Shown here in pieces: positions 1-5,867 of a DNA stretch of 7,218 bases. Where the stretch lies: the NCBI GenBank assembly GCA_000999395.1, contig LCOM01000039.1, forward strand, positions 1 to 7,218, written 5' to 3'. This DNA comes from Parcubacteria group bacterium GW2011_GWA2_47_7. Lineage in GTDB: Bacteria; Patescibacteriota; Minisyncoccia; Phycocordibacterales; UBA6899. The position numbers were made by a program, and so were the translations under genes. The notes under the pieces were generated by a model that searched no databases, was not told where the DNA came from, and worked only from the letters and a program-made list of their open reading frames with translations. Position 1 is the stretch's first letter, and each line of letters opens with the position of its first letter.

Positions 1-388
1 CAAAGCCACCAAAAGGACTTCCCGCAGAGATGAAGTCAGGAATACGGCCGCGAGACAAACTAGGAAGTGCGGGGAGTACCCCAAGCATGGAGAGGCCGAA
101 GAAAACGATAAACACTCCTCCTACTTGCGCAAGAAGCATGCGATGTAATACAAGAAATTTTCCAGCCACACCGGACGCAAGACCAAAAAGAATGAAGATG
201 GAGGAGAATCCCGCAATAAAAAACAACGCGTTTCGCATGAGATTCCTCCGAGAAAAATGCTTGTCAGCATCAATGGAGTTGCTTCCACTTATAAATGCAA
301 TATACGCAGGTATCAGCGGTAGGGTGCATGGCGCGAGAAATGTGAGTAGGCCTCCGACCAAAGCAGAAAGATAGCTAACGTCAAACAT
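1..388 (-). CDS. ccdA: CcdA/DsbD-family transmembrane thiol electron transporter, C-terminus beyond the window
   Basis: The visible part is 129 residues and runs off the left edge. It starts MFDVSYLSALVGGLL and contains the family signature FLAPCTLPLIPAYIAF (residues 17-32), whose Cys21 would be the first of the two membrane cysteines that carry the disulfide; the second would lie outside the window. Membrane segments are visible at about residues 4-30, 54-76 and 84-106. Known proteins of this family take reducing equivalents from cytoplasmic thioredoxin and pass them to extracytoplasmic thioredoxin-fold proteins. An alternative in-frame ATG lies two codons upstream at 394, but it sits directly against a likely -10 box (395-400), so I prefer 388. 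No Shine-Dalgarno is visible. The CDDC thioredoxin-like protein at 2939-3631 is a candidate partner, by inference. Confidence in the family is high; which cytochrome or sulfenic-acid pathway it serves cannot be told. Confidence 0.9.
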   Translation of the reverse strand, partial: MFDVSYLSALVGGLLTFLAPCTLPLIPAYIAFISGSNSIDADKHFSRRNLMRNALFFIAGFSSIFILFGLASGVAGKFLVLHRMLLAQVGGVFIVFFGLSMLGVLPALPSLSRGRIPDFISAGSPFGGF

Positions 389-394
389 GTGCAT

Positions 395-424
395 ATAGTA
401 TCAAAAAATGGCGCAAAAACCCAA
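395..424 (-). promoter_or_regulatory. Probable promoter of ccdA, placed for a leaderless transcript
   Basis: Reading the minus strand, TTGGGT (424-419) is followed after 18 nt by TACTAT (400-395), which is preceded by TG one base away (extended -10 form). Six bases separate the -10 box from the ATG at 388, so the predicted transcription start coincides with the start codon. The -35 match is poor; the call rests on the -10 and on the same spacing at other genes in the window. Confidence 0.4.
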
Positions 425-485
425 CAGCTTATTCGCAAGAATTGAACTATTTATGTAGTCCGTGCGAACGGCAAGATGTAAGACT

Positions 486-510
486 GCGCTTTTGCCGAAA
501 AAAAATGCGC
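486..510 (-). terminator. Hairpin just after the lytic transglycosylase stop codon
   Basis: GCGCTTTT (486-493) pairs with AAAA (502-505) and GCGC (507-510), with T506 bulged and an 8-nt loop. It begins 3 nt beyond the TAA of the minus-strand transglycosylase gene. The poly-T of the minus-strand transcript lies inside the hairpin instead of after it, so it is an atypical terminator; mRNA 3'-end protection is an alternative. Confidence 0.4.
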
Positions 511-512
511 CC

Positions 513-1241
513 TTAGTTTTCTATAACAACGCCGTCTTTGCGAGAAAGTGGCACAGTAAACGGAAGTAGCGCCAATGCGATATTTCTTGGTTTCGTCATG
601 ATTGGCCTTGCGCTCACACCCGCAGCCGACAATGTCAGATGGTTATTATTTGTTGATGCGCGCGCGATTCGCGCCCGTGAAAACTCTCGTTGTTGTATAG
701 TGTTGTATACATACATGACCTTTTGTACATAAGAATACTCAGCCGAATCATATTGGGACAACCATCGAGTGGCGCGCGAAGGACCCATATTGTACGCAAC
801 AAGTGCGTCGCGTGTATTAGTAAAACCATAATTACGCTCAAGCTGTTTTAAATACTTTGTTCCAGCTAAAATATTTTGAAATGGATCCTTTGGATTACTT
901 GCACCCATCGCCTTTGCGGTCATAGGCATAAGCTGCATGAGCCCTTTTGCACCCTTACTAGAGACGGCACTTTCATTCCCCTCTGACTCAACCACAATGA
1001 CAGCGGTGATCATCTTTGCGTCATAATCATGAAGCAATGCGGCAATACTGATCATTTGTCCATATGAAGAATCTATCTTCTCCAAAAAACCCTCAGTATT
1101 ATCAATGAGATACTGGGTCGATGCGAGCGCCGCGTGAGGCAAAAGGCCTGACAGCAGGCAAAGGAAACCGAGCATTCGGAGGTGGGGCTTAAGTAGTCCC
1201 GTACGCTTACCGATATCGTCGTCTGATTGATTGAAAATCAT
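513..1241 (-). CDS. Exported SLT-type lytic transglycosylase
   Basis: A peptidoglycan lytic transglycosylase of the Slt70 C-terminal (SLT, GH23) type, expected to cleave the MurNAc-GlcNAc bond outside the membrane. With the start chosen here it has 242 residues. Residues 1-22 are hydrophilic and basic; 23-40 form a signal sequence (MLGFLCLLSGLLPHAALA) with a likely cleavage after the Ala-Leu-Ala. The SLT domain follows at about 75-185: catalytic Glu85 in the VVESEGN motif, GAKGLMQLMP (97-106) at the spacing expected from that Glu, and AYNMG (149-153). The C-terminal 55 residues have no domain I recognise. The frame is open to a TTG at 1322 and an ATG at 1292, but these lie on or next to the -35 and -10 boxes of a strong promoter and cannot be translated from it. 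ATG 1241 is preferred because it keeps positive charge before the signal core; ATG 1175 is the alternative. No Shine-Dalgarno precedes either. Confidence 0.9.
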   Translation of the reverse strand: MIFNQSDDDIGKRTGLLKPHLRMLGFLCLLSGLLPHAALASTQYLIDNTEGFLEKIDSSYGQMISIAALLHDYDAKMITAVIVVESEGNESAVSSKGAKGLMQLMPMTAKAMGASNPKDPFQNILAGTKYLKQLERNYGFTNTRDALVAYNMGPSRATRWLSQYDSAEYSYVQKVMYVYNTIQQREFSRARIARASTNNNHLTLSAAGVSARPIMTKPRNIALALLPFTVPLSRKDGVVIEN

Positions 1242-1290
1242 ATTTGTTTGAGAGAGAGGGGTCGCACCTCGACCGATAAGACATTTCGAC

Positions 1291-1319
1291 ATATTACCAC
1301 ACATACACAAATCTGTCAA
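1291..1319 (-). promoter_or_regulatory. Strong sigma70-type promoter of the lytic transglycosylase gene
   Basis: On the minus strand, TTGACA (1319-1314) is a perfect -35 box. A 17-nt spacer separates it from TAATAT (1296-1291), a good -10 box. Transcription should begin near 1284, about 43 nt before the preferred start codon at 1241. This promoter rules out the TTG (1322) and ATG (1292) as start codons of its own transcript. An out-of-frame ATG at 1284, exactly 6 nt after the -10, is discussed in the findings. Confidence 0.75.
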
Positions 1320-1480
1320 CAATAATCACTCTTTTCTCAGCACTCAGACATTGTACCGTTACATCTTTATTGGGCAACCAAAATTCTCCACACGCGATTA
1401 TATTTATATTTTACAACGTATTTTAATGATTCTTCTATCAATGACTTTGGTTGGCCAAACTTCATGTTCATAATTTTCAA

Positions 1481-1508
1481 TTGACAATCTATCATTTTAT
1501 TATCTAAT
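1481..1508 (+). promoter_or_regulatory. Possible promoter of the glycosyltransferase-thioredoxin operon
   Basis: TTGACA (1481-1486), a perfect -35 box, is followed after 16 nt by TCTAAT (1503-1508), five of six bases of the -10 consensus. Transcription from here would give a leader of about 160 nt before the ATG at 1678, unlike the very short leaders predicted elsewhere in the window. In AT-rich DNA a -10 match alone means little; the full -35 raises the call. Confidence 0.45.
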
Positions 1509-1627
1509 TCACTCTAATCTGTTGAAAAATATGACTTATTGGTAAATTCCCCATCTATATTGCTTTTATCGATGATTAAGTAATACTTACATATGATGAA
1601 TAAACGCCTTTACTTATAGCTCTTTTG

Positions 1628-1669
1628 GGATTAGTATATAGCCAATAATCCGCCGTTGTGGGATTTTTT
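1628..1669 (+). promoter_or_regulatory. Alternative hairpins with a T-run before the glycosyltransferase start
   Basis: GGATTA (1628-1633) can pair with TAATCC (1646-1651). The AATCC of that same strand (1647-1651) can instead pair with GGATT (1661-1665), which continues into six T residues (1664-1669). The two pairings exclude each other, as in an antiterminator/terminator switch. Each stem is only 5-6 bp, so it is weak as a terminator and may be chance. Confidence 0.25.
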
Positions 1670-1677
1670 GACTTCAT

Positions 1678-2925
1678 ATGGACAGTTTTTTAACTCCGCC
1701 AATTTATTTTTTTTTGTTCCTTACCACTTATTTTGAGGTTTTTTTGCTTGTCACCTACTTCGAGGAAAAGGAACACTTTCTTATTCCCCCAAAGACGAAG
1801 AGAATGCCTGGTAAATATCCCAGCGTGACCATAATCGTTCCAGCATGGAATGAAGAGCGCACAATTAGTGGCACGATACTCTCCCTTCTTGCGCTCGATT
1901 ACCCGAAAGACAAGTTGAAGATATTCGTCATAAATGACGGATCGACCGACAACACTCTTGAGGTTGCGCGTGAGTTTGAAAAAAACTCACAAGTACGCGT
2001 TTTCACTCAGAAAAATGGCGGGAAATTCACATGCCTCAATCTGGGTATTTCCCATAGCACATCAGACCTCGTTGGATGCCTCGATGCGGATTCATATGTT
2101 GCAACGGACGCGCTGCAGGAGATGATTTCCTACTTTGACAATGCTGAGGTCATGGCTGTTACCCCTTCAGTGCAAATACATAAGCCCAACAATGTCATAC
2201 AGAGAGTCCAGGCGGCAGAGTACATGATCGGAGAGTTTACGAGAAAATTGTTTAGCCGCTTTAACGGACTCTATGTAACACCAGGACCGTTTTCTATATA
2301 CCGCAGAAGCATATTTGCTAAAATCGGAGGATTTGTTCACGGATACAGCACCGAGGACATGGAAATGGCCCTCCGTATGCAATCACATCGGATGAAAATA
2401 GAGAATGCGCACACGGCACTCGTTTACACCGTATCCCCTGCTACGCCATCAGCACTTTATAAACAAAGAGTTCGATGGGTATCTGGATTTCTAAAAAATG
2501 CTTTTTTCAAATACCGACACATGTTTCTCCACCCCCGCTATGGAAATCTTGGGATGATTACAATGCCGTTTGCTTTCATTTCTATCTTTATCTCCATTTC
2601 ATTTAGCGCGTTGTACGCAAAAAATCTCTACAGTATTGCCTATGAGCGTTATTTGCAATATAGTGCTCTAGGATTTCACCCCGCCTTTCGTTGGCTACAA
2701 TTTGACTGGTTTTCGCTCAATCTGGAATTCCGCCGTCTTCTAGTGTACGTCCTTCTTTTTACCACCATCTTTTTTATTCTGATGGGTACGCGAATGGTAT
2801 TAAGGAAATTCACCGTGACAAGAGATATGCTTTACTTCCTCCTGCTCTACGGACTGATTGCCCCCTTCTGGCTGGTCGGATCGCTTGTAAAATTTGTGAG
2901 TTCCAAAGAGGTACGCTGGCGTTGA
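1678..2925 (+). CDS. Processive family 2 glycosyltransferase, membrane-bound (PgaC/hyaluronan-synthase type)
   Basis: 415 residues, about the size of PgaC-type poly-N-acetylglucosamine synthases. An N-terminal membrane segment (about 8-27) precedes a cytoplasmic GT-A domain (about 48-280), and three to four hydrophobic stretches follow (about 293-314, 353-371, 384-408). GT2 motifs are in order: VPAWNEE (54-60), INDGS with Asp87, the metal-binding DAD at 136-138, the acceptor/base motif TED (225-227) and QRVRW (263-267), the Q-x-x-R-W motif of processive enzymes. Such proteins polymerise and export a beta-linked polysaccharide from a UDP-sugar; the sugar cannot be read from the sequence. No PgaB-like deacetylase or PilZ domain is nearby. 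The start is fixed by an in-frame TGA three codons upstream and by the need to keep the first membrane helix. It lacks a Shine-Dalgarno and forms an operon with the next gene 13 nt downstream. Confidence 0.9.
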   Translation: MDSFLTPPIYFFLFLTTYFEVFLLVTYFEEKEHFLIPPKTKRMPGKYPSVTIIVPAWNEERTISGTILSLLALDYPKDKLKIFVINDGSTDNTLEVAREFEKNSQVRVFTQKNGGKFTCLNLGISHSTSDLVGCLDADSYVATDALQEMISYFDNAEVMAVTPSVQIHKPNNVIQRVQAAEYMIGEFTRKLFSRFNGLYVTPGPFSIYRRSIFAKIGGFVHGYSTEDMEMALRMQSHRMKIENAHTALVYTVSPATPSALYKQRVRWVSGFLKNAFFKYRHMFLHPRYGNLGMITMPFAFISIFISISFSALYAKNLYSIAYERYLQYSALGFHPAFRWLQFDWFSLNLEFRRLLVYVLLFTTIFFILMGTRMVLRKFTVTRDMLYFLLLYGLIAPFWLVGSLVKFVSSKEVRWR

Positions 2926-2938
2926 TTCCTAATCTAAT

Positions 2939-3631
2939 ATGCAAAAAGAACTTAATCCAAAAAAATACGTACTCGTTTTTCTCATCACGCTCAGCGTCTT
3001 TGCGGTTGTTTTTTTGTTTTCCGACTTTCTTTATAATAGACGCGTGACGCAGGTAAAAAGCATCGAAGATACTATCAATAGAAACATCCTAGAATCTGAA
3101 ATTCAATACGCACTCTTGGCTGACTCGTCATGTGAAAGCGATGAAACGACAAGCCCCGTTCTCGTAAGCGAACTCAACAATCTCACAAAACGACTCGCTT
3201 ACATGGAAGATCAGCGAGGAACAACGGATGAGGAAGTAATTAGTCTCAAAAAATACTACTCCCTACTACAGGCCAAGGACTACCTACTGCTCAGGGAGCA
3301 TGCACGGCAATGCGGTGATAAGCCACTTTCTATCATTTATTTTTACTCCAATGCGGGCAATTGTGATGATTGTAAAAAAATGGGTTTCGTCCTTACGTCG
3401 ATGCGCGAAGATTACAACAAACTACACGTCTACTCGTTTGACTACAATCTCGGCCTCTCGGTGATTGATACGCTCAAATCGATATATAAGCTTGAGGACC
3501 GTTTCCCTGTGCTTATCATCAACCGCAAACCCTACTACGGATTTAAAACGCGGGAAGAAGTCGAACAACTCATACCCGAACTTGCATCTATACATGCAGC
3601 ATCGACGACGGCAACGACCACCAATAATTAG
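2939..3631 (+). CDS. Membrane-anchored thioredoxin-fold protein with a CDDC motif
   Basis: 230 residues. A short basic N-terminus (KELNPKK) and one membrane helix (about 10-30) put the rest outside the cytoplasm. Residues 35-125 are hydrophilic and mostly helical, possibly coiled-coil. A thioredoxin-like domain follows at about 129-215: beta strand SIIYFYS, then Cys142-Asp-Asp-Cys145 at the start of a helix, and RFPVLII with Pro190 at the place of the cis-proline. The tail (220-230) is Ala/Thr/Asn-rich. Cys65 and Cys125 are two further cysteines. It probably carries out thiol-disulfide exchange or shuttles electrons; a non-catalytic binding role is possible. The gene starts 13 nt after the glycosyltransferase stop, with no Shine-Dalgarno, so translational coupling is likely. 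The CcdA at the left edge is a plausible electron donor, by inference only. Confidence 0.75.
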   Translation: MQKELNPKKYVLVFLITLSVFAVVFLFSDFLYNRRVTQVKSIEDTINRNILESEIQYALLADSSCESDETTSPVLVSELNNLTKRLAYMEDQRGTTDEEVISLKKYYSLLQAKDYLLLREHARQCGDKPLSIIYFYSNAGNCDDCKKMGFVLTSMREDYNKLHVYSFDYNLGLSVIDTLKSIYKLEDRFPVLIINRKPYYGFKTREEVEQLIPELASIHAASTTATTTNN

Positions 3632-3764
3632 AATATTCTCGGAGATACCAAGGAACGACTGAGACTCCCTACTTTTAGTATGACACGCACAACCTTTTCA
3701 AGGTCGATCAACGCCCATAATCGCTACATACATCCGTCGCACACATTGAGGATGCTCATCTTTA

Positions 3765-4361
3765 TTACCCACCCATCAGTTGAGAACGCAAAACACTATG
3801 ACTAAACCCAAGAATAAACAATGCGAGAAAACCGATAGCGGCAACGGCATAAAAGAGTTTTCCCCATTTTGTTTTTGCTCGTCGGAACAGTACAATGCAG
3901 GCGCCAATCGCTAATACCATTTCGGCGCGGCTCACCCATAAACCATAATACTCAATATCCCAATAAGAAATGGGGCTTTCAAAACGCCATTTTGAGAATG
4001 GGTAAAAATGCATGTACGCATCCTTATGGTGCACAGTAAAATCCATGATTGCATGTATGAGAGCACTTCCCCAAAAGTATGCTGCCCAGTGTTTTTTCCA
4101 ATATAAAGCCAAGAGCAACATAAGGGGAAGGAGCCAAAAAGAATGTGCGAGCTGAAAGAAGGGTGCCCAAAGAGAATGTATGTACAGGTCTCCCCACAGG
4201 ACACTTGGCGGTACCTTTTGAATCACTCCATTCCAGAGAAAGTAGCTATAACTAAAAATATCGGGAAATATCGCACCACAAACGATGGCGAGTAAAATTT
4301 TCTGCCGCTTCCTTTTTCCAAGTAAATATAGATTGTAAACAACGTGACTTGGAGTAATCAT
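3765..4361 (-). CDS. Polytopic membrane protein, YdjM/DUF457-like (putative metal-dependent hydrolase)
   Basis: 198 residues with about four membrane segments (23-40, 66-88, 95-110, 145-160, and a C-terminal one at 169-187). The arrangement resembles the YdjM/DUF457 family: N-terminal TPSHVVYN with His6, GAIFPDI with Asp34, a membrane His73, then HAIMDFTVHHKD (His103, Asp107, His111, His112, Asp114) and HFYPFSKWRFESP. The spaced His/Asp residues and the Pro-Phe-Ser after the second cluster fit that family, whose members are annotated as membrane-bound metal-dependent hydrolases without a well-established substrate. ATG 4361 is the only sensible start: the next Met is residue 81. Transcription is predicted to begin 1-2 nt before this ATG. 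It converges with the plus-strand operon across a 133-bp gap (3632-3764) in which I see no clear terminator. Confidence 0.65.
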   Translation of the reverse strand: MITPSHVVYNLYLLGKRKRQKILLAIVCGAIFPDIFSYSYFLWNGVIQKVPPSVLWGDLYIHSLWAPFFQLAHSFWLLPLMLLLALYWKKHWAAYFWGSALIHAIMDFTVHHKDAYMHFYPFSKWRFESPISYWDIEYYGLWVSRAEMVLAIGACIVLFRRAKTKWGKLFYAVAAIGFLALFILGFSHSVLRSQLMGG

Positions 4362-4369
4362 ATGACATG

Positions 4370-4398
4370 ATTATAGAAGGGGTGACTCCATTAATCAA
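4370..4398 (-). promoter_or_regulatory. Promoter of the YdjM-like gene, leaderless spacing
   Basis: On the minus strand TTGATT (4398-4393), a 17-nt spacer and a perfect TATAAT (4375-4370). Eight bases separate the -10 box from the ATG at 4361, leaving a leader of at most one to two nucleotides. An inverted repeat, GTGAC (4382-4386) and GTCAC (4404-4408), brackets the -35 box and could be an operator. Confidence 0.65.
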
Positions 4399-4432
4399 TG
4401 ATGGTCACATCGATACATCATCACGCGACCAC

Positions 4433-4470
4433 TAAAAACTAAATCACACCGAGATGCGATTTAGTTTTTA
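4433..4470 (-). terminator. Strong, symmetric rho-independent terminator after the DUF7282-like gene
   Basis: A 13-bp perfect stem (4433-4445 with 4458-4470) closes a 12-nt loop. The arms are AT-rich outside (AAAAA/TTTTT) and contain CTAAATC/GATTTAG, so it reads as hairpin plus U-tract on either strand. It lies 43 nt past the stop of the minus-strand gene ending at 4513 and before the promoter at 4370-4398, insulating the two genes. Confidence 0.8.
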
Positions 4471-4512
4471 ATACTTTATATATTAATCGACGACACTGAT
4501 TCGTGACTCAAT

Positions 4513-5055
4513 CTACTGCGCCATAAATGAAACGATCACGACCTTGTCCGGCGAAAATGCAGGGAGATCGGTGAGACGATCAAATTTCTCGTCACCATTA
4601 TCAACAAGTATCGAGGCATAGTAGAGCTGACCGGACAATGTCCCTTCTGGGCGTAAGAGCTCAATGGTAGCGTCCTTGCTCTCAGGCCGAATCTTTTGTG
4701 CTCCAAGAATAGAACCCGGCTTTCCATCTTTTTGTTCGTAGATCGCGACCCACGACGTGGTAGACACCGCAAGGCCTGATGCGAATACCGTCGTTCCCGC
4801 GAGCTGGTCAGCAACAGTAATTCCTACGCGGGCATTTTTTGGTATCGACGGCGGGAGTGTCGATTGTTTTATTGTTGAAAGTTCCTGTCCGGACGAAGTC
4901 AGCGATGCATCCGAAGTATCGTTTACGGTGGATGGAGTTGACGCAGTAACCGGCTTATCACCAGTGCGATCACCGCCAAACACCCGTACCGCTGCTGTTC
5001 CAATAAGCACACCGATAACGAGCATTAAAAAAAGCTGTTGTGTTTGTTTTGTCAT
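4513..5055 (-). CDS. Membrane-anchored protein with a DUF7282-like extracytoplasmic domain
   Basis: 180 residues. A single N-terminal membrane helix (about 8-26) is followed by a Ser/Thr/Asp-rich linker (about 29-72) typical of surface-exposed spacers, and then a compact beta-rich domain (about 76-180). The domain matches the pattern I associate with DUF7282: VADQLAGTTVFASGL (81-95), SWVAIYEQKDGKPGSILG (101-118), a strand-rich middle, LYYASILVDNGDEKFD (144-159) and a final strand VVIVSF (172-177). There are no cysteines and no apparent catalytic residues, so a binding or structural role is likelier than catalysis; the function is unknown. The ATG at 5055 is chosen because it directly precedes the anchor and lies 9 nt after a -10 box; no Shine-Dalgarno is seen. 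It is flanked by its own promoter and terminator, so it is probably monocistronic. Confidence 0.7.
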   Translation of the reverse strand: MTKQTQQLFLMLVIGVLIGTAAVRVFGGDRTGDKPVTASTPSTVNDTSDASLTSSGQELSTIKQSTLPPSIPKNARVGITVADQLAGTTVFASGLAVSTTSWVAIYEQKDGKPGSILGAQKIRPESKDATIELLRPEGTLSGQLYYASILVDNGDEKFDRLTDLPAFSPDKVVIVSFMAQ

Positions 5056-5064
5056 ATGTCGGTG

Positions 5065-5094
5065 ATGTTAGCAAATCCTTATGGGGTTCGTCAA
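5065..5094 (-). promoter_or_regulatory. Probable promoter of the DUF7282-like gene, near-leaderless
   Basis: On the minus strand TTGACG (5094-5089), an 18-nt spacer and TAACAT (5070-5065). The -10 ends 9 nt before the ATG at 5055, predicting a leader of about 2-3 nt. Confidence 0.5.
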
Positions 5095-5132
5095 AATGCA
5101 AACATTACAATACGTACTATCCAAAAAACGTC

Positions 5133-5156
5133 AAAAAATATTAATCTCCAATAATA
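5133..5156 (-). terminator. Weak hairpin plus T-run overlapping the alpha/beta hydrolase stop codon
   Basis: TAATA (5152-5156) pairs with TATTA (5139-5143, which includes the stop codon) around an 8-nt loop; on the minus strand it is followed by six T residues (5138-5133), and a second run of six lies at 5128-5123. The stem is only 5 bp and all A/T, so termination here would be inefficient. Confidence 0.3.
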
Positions 5157-5818
5157 GACTGAACCGCGCGAACAAGATTCGGTCTGGCCGGACCATTAAA
5201 ATCGTGGTCTCCATCCAATCGTATATTCCTTATATTGCTCGATAGACCGCTCGTCACTTCATCAGAAAGAATCGAATCTTGGTTGGCATAAATAATGATC
5301 AAATCGGTTGTTTCTGCGACCGCATTATAGAGTGCAATGGGAGATACGATGCGATCTCTCTCTTCCCAATACTCGCGAGGAATGATAGTGGTACTCCCGT
5401 CGCTCCGAGGAAGTATTGATACACCGCTCATATTAATCTTCGCCCCTAGGACTTTCTTGTACCGCGCGAGTGACTTTTCAATATTCCAAGAGAGAGGAGG
5501 TGCAATAAAAATAGTCCTCCTGATGCTTGTCGGGGATAGCAAGGCGTCGATGACTGCATCCTGTGAATGGGTGACGATATCAATGACTGCATTTGGATTC
5601 ATTTTTTTCTCTCGAGAAATTATTTCGTCTAGTCGTTTTGAGTTTTCTGAAAATGGTGGAATAGTGAGCGTATTCTTTTGTTCGTCAAATTCATTGTAGT
5701 CAAAGAGCACAGACTTCACCTGAGGAAGTCCTGCGGCAATGTCAGTAAAAAGTCCCCGTCCGTCTTTCCTCACCCCGAAACCATGGGAGAAAATTACAAT
5801 ATGATTGTAGGTATTCAT
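5141..5818 (-). CDS. Alpha/beta-hydrolase fold protein with an atypical nucleophile elbow
   Basis: 225 residues with no signal peptide or membrane segment, so cytoplasmic; the only gene product here that is clearly so. The N-terminal strand and oxyanion motif is VIFSHGFG (8-15). The nucleophile elbow reads IVTHSQDAV (81-89), placing Ser85 as nucleophile, with Thr83 and Asp87 where Gly-x-Ser-x-Gly would be expected. The acid is probably Asp181 (IIYANQDSI) and the base His205 (LDGDHDF), giving an ordered Ser-Asp-His triad. Substrate unknown; an esterase or serine-hydrolase role is inferred. An in-frame stop seven codons upstream restricts the start to 5818 or later. No Shine-Dalgarno at a useful distance (a GAGG is 16 nt away) and no promoter at leaderless spacing, so it is probably co-transcribed with the small membrane protein 49 nt upstream. 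Confidence 0.8.
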   Translation of the reverse strand: MNTYNHIVIFSHGFGVRKDGRGLFTDIAAGLPQVKSVLFDYNEFDEQKNTLTIPPFSENSKRLDEIISREKKMNPNAVIDIVTHSQDAVIDALLSPTSIRRTIFIAPPLSWNIEKSLARYKKVLGAKINMSGVSILPRSDGSTTIIPREYWEERDRIVSPIALYNAVAETTDLIIIYANQDSILSDEVTSGLSSNIRNIRLDGDHDFNGPARPNLVRAVQSIIGD

Positions 5819-5867
5819 TAGTATGCGTATTTTGCCTCATTTACTACCATTGCGCGGGAGTGCACCA

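Larger units (their letters stand above)
1320..1677. other. AT-rich divergent intergenic region
   Basis: About 358 bp between the transglycosylase promoter (minus strand) and the glycosyltransferase gene (plus strand). It is visibly more AT-rich than the coding DNA around it. It holds one fair plus-strand promoter (1481-1508), a very short ORF of eight codons (1593-1619, MMNKRLYL) and a set of alternative GGATT/AATCC pairings next to the glycosyltransferase start. I see no RNA gene, no long repeat and no open frame of useful length. Confidence 0.6.

Noticed and set aside
30..374. Plus-strand 114-codon open frame
   Set aside because: It is the antisense shadow of ccdA, whose minus-strand translation has clear membrane segments and the APCTLP motif.
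1242..1322. TTG-start extension of the lytic transglycosylase (27 extra residues including MCGNMSKC)
   Set aside because: The extension is encoded by the -35 and -10 boxes of a strong promoter and lies largely upstream of the predicted transcription start; it resembles no signal peptide.
1678..2925. UGA recoding as in Gracilibacteria/Absconditabacteria
   Set aside because: The glycosyltransferase ends at TGA at a sensible length just before the next gene, and no gene here contains an in-frame TGA.
3632..3764. Possible terminator or small gene between the converging transcripts
   Set aside because: Only a 5-bp hairpin (ACCTT/AAGGT, 3692-3704) without a T-run and no useful open frame were found.
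4757..5065. Plus-strand open frame opposite the DUF7282-like gene, and other antisense frames at 5337-5699, 6009-6356 and 6751-7068
   Set aside because: All lie opposite well-supported minus-strand genes, have no recognisable motif and low-complexity or odd compositions expected of shadow frames.
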